From Thermoplasmata archaeon (lineage in GTDB: Archaea; Thermoplasmatota; Thermoplasmata; UBA10834; DTMW01), in the NCBI GenBank assembly GCA_029858465.1, contig JAOUEZ010000074.1, forward strand, positions 1 to 6,454: DNA of 6,454 bases, read 5' to 3'. Made by a program: the position numbers and the translations under genes. Shown here one piece after another: positions 5,275 to 6,454 of the stretch; the first letter of the stretch is position 1, and each line of letters begins with the position of its first letter. The notes beneath the pieces are model-generated. The model was given only the letters and a program-made list of their open reading frames with translations, was not told the origin of the DNA and made no database searches.

Positions 5275-6454
5275 ATGCAGAATAAGGTGCAAAATATATT
5301 GGACTTGGGAACACCAATCTCCAGCTTCAGCATTTCAACGGAGATCGCAAAAAGCAGTCTGCTAACATTTCCAAAATTCCTAATGGATAGTTCGAGCAGT
5401 GGAAGGTTCGGACAGATAGCCGCGGGCAATTTCAATCAGATCGCAGGAGAGCACGGCAAATTCCTGATATTCGATGCAAAATGGTATGCGAAGGATTATT
5501 CGGCGACCGTGAGGATAAAGCTCGATTCCCCGTTGTTGGTGGAGATTTATTCAGACCGCAGGGAGGAGCGGGGATTTTCGAGACGACTCGAGGATTATCT
5601 GATTCTGGCGCTCCAGGCTTACGAGGAGGCGATCCGGAACGAGACCATCTACATGACCTTCATGCCCGGTTCCGAGAAGACCTCGAAATTGAACATTCAT
5701 AAGAAGCTTTCCGACCGGGTCCTAACAGGCAACATGGTCAACCTATTCTTGATTGCAATAATCATAAGCGTAGTGATGATCCTGATTTTTGGGGATATCG
5801 CCCCTATTATTTTACTCGTCACAATCCTTGCAATAGTGCTGAGCGCAGGGAAGATCACCGCACTGACCAGTGATTGGAGGATTACTAAGGAGCATCCGGA
5901 TGTTGTAATCATTGAATGTCGGCTTCCTCAGACCTTGCTAGGCTCATTCATGCAGACCTACGGTTCATCCCTTCAGACTCTGAAAAAGAACATTTACGAG
6001 TATATGACGGAGCATAGGAGGGATGTCACATCTGCAGAGGTTGCCGACCTTTTCAGGAAGTTTGGTATCACTGTTGAGGCGGAAAATATCGTCGTGAAGC
6101 ATATCAATGTCTATGATTCTGTGAAGAAAGTCGCAGCGAAGTTCGAGATGCCCATGCCGACAATCATGATCACAAGGAATTCGAAGCCGAACGCCGCGGC
6201 GACAGGGTTCACAAAGCATCTCGCGACCATGCTGATTACTATCGGTTTGCTGATACAACTGGATAAGCGCGAGATAGAGTTAGTTGTTGGTCACGAGCTC
6301 AGTCATCTGAGGTTCGGAGATCCAGTAATACTGTTCTCGATATTCAGCATCGAATATCTGGCGAGGGTCTATGTCTATTCCGCCCTCATTGCAAGCTTTG
6401 CCCTCATATACATATTTTTCATATTCTGGCTTGTCTTCTTCTTCGCAAAGTTTC
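5275..6454 (+). CDS. M48 (HtpX-like) membrane zinc metalloprotease with long N-terminal domain (partial, 3' end off window)
   Basis: The 393 visible codons encode a membrane-embedded metalloprotease; HtpX-type members degrade damaged membrane proteins. The zinc motif HELSH lies at 340-344 (His340, Glu341, His344). It is preceded by the family motif PNAAATG (305-311, usually PNAFATG) and followed by RFGDP. The third zinc ligand, expected tens of residues later, is outside the window. Residues 1-152 are soluble and unrecognised. A membrane hairpin spans about 157-172 and 175-191, a segment at 236-280 could be helix-turn-helix-like, and another membrane helix starts near 367. In typical HtpX the HExxH is near residue 140, so this protein is about 200 residues longer on the N-terminal side. 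The ATG at 5275 is the first after an in-frame TAA at 5248. It has only a weak Shine-Dalgarno, and an ATG at 5383 is an alternative. Family assignment is firm, start is moderate. Confidence 0.85.
   Translation, partial: MQNKVQNILDLGTPISSFSISTEIAKSSLLTFPKFLMDSSSSGRFGQIAAGNFNQIAGEHGKFLIFDAKWYAKDYSATVRIKLDSPLLVEIYSDRREERGFSRRLEDYLILALQAYEEAIRNETIYMTFMPGSEKTSKLNIHKKLSDRVLTGNMVNLFLIAIIISVVMILIFGDIAPIILLVTILAIVLSAGKITALTSDWRITKEHPDVVIIECRLPQTLLGSFMQTYGSSLQTLKKNIYEYMTEHRRDVTSAEVADLFRKFGITVEAENIVVKHINVYDSVKKVAAKFEMPMPTIMITRNSKPNAAATGFTKHLATMLITIGLLIQLDKREIELVVGHELSHLRFGDPVILFSIFSIEYLARVYVYSALIASFALIYIFFIFWLVFFFAKF

Noticed and set aside
5247..5435. Small minus-strand frame at the 5' end of the M48 gene
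   Set aside because: It is antisense to the protease start, has no promoter or Shine-Dalgarno, and resembles no known protein.
1..6454. tRNA, rRNA, CRISPR array or insertion sequence
   Set aside because: No cloverleaf-like segment, no spaced direct repeats and no transposase or terminal inverted repeats were seen on reading both strands.

Overview
The window looks archaeal. Four of the six left-arm genes are preceded by strong Shine-Dalgarno sequences (GGAGGTG or GGTGAT) that match the archaeal 16S 3' end. The first gene of the operon has no Shine-Dalgarno but has a TATA-like box about 25 bases before its ATG, the pattern of a leaderless archaeal transcript. ATA isoleucine codons are frequent on the right arm. 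The gene content fits a euryarchaeal or Thermoplasmatota-type anaerobe, but the sequence alone does not fix the lineage.

Left arm (1-4950, minus strand): a tightly packed operon in the order echA-echB-echC-echD-echE-echF, encoding a six-subunit membrane-bound group 4 [NiFe] hydrogenase of the Ech type. Adjacent genes are 0 to 6 bases apart. echF is cut by the left edge of the window. EchA is the antiporter-like membrane subunit and EchB the NuoH-like membrane anchor. EchC is the small subunit with the proximal cluster. EchD is the NuoC-like subunit, with an unusual charged tail. EchE is the large subunit, with all four nickel-binding cysteines. EchF is the polyferredoxin-like electron-entry subunit. 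Together they would couple electron transfer between ferredoxin and protons/H2 to ion movement across the membrane. The active-site and channel residues that can be seen are intact, so this should be a working hydrogenase rather than one of the cysteine-less hydrogenase-related complexes.

Centre (4951-5274): an AT-rich divergent promoter region. It holds a TATA-like element facing echA, two candidate TATA elements facing the right-hand gene, a perfect 7-bp-arm inverted repeat with an extra half-site 21 bp away, and weaker inverted repeats. No gene was found in it.

Right arm (5275-6454, plus strand): the start of an M48 (HtpX-like) membrane zinc metalloprotease, cut by the right edge. It has HELSH and PNAAATG motifs. 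Unusually, about 150 soluble residues precede the first membrane segment, and a possible helix-turn-helix-like segment lies between the membrane hairpin and the catalytic core. The third zinc ligand lies beyond the window.

The Ech operon is a known system. The less ordinary points are the architecture of the M48 protein, the EchD tail, the apparently unprocessed EchE C terminus, and the inverted repeats between the divergent genes.
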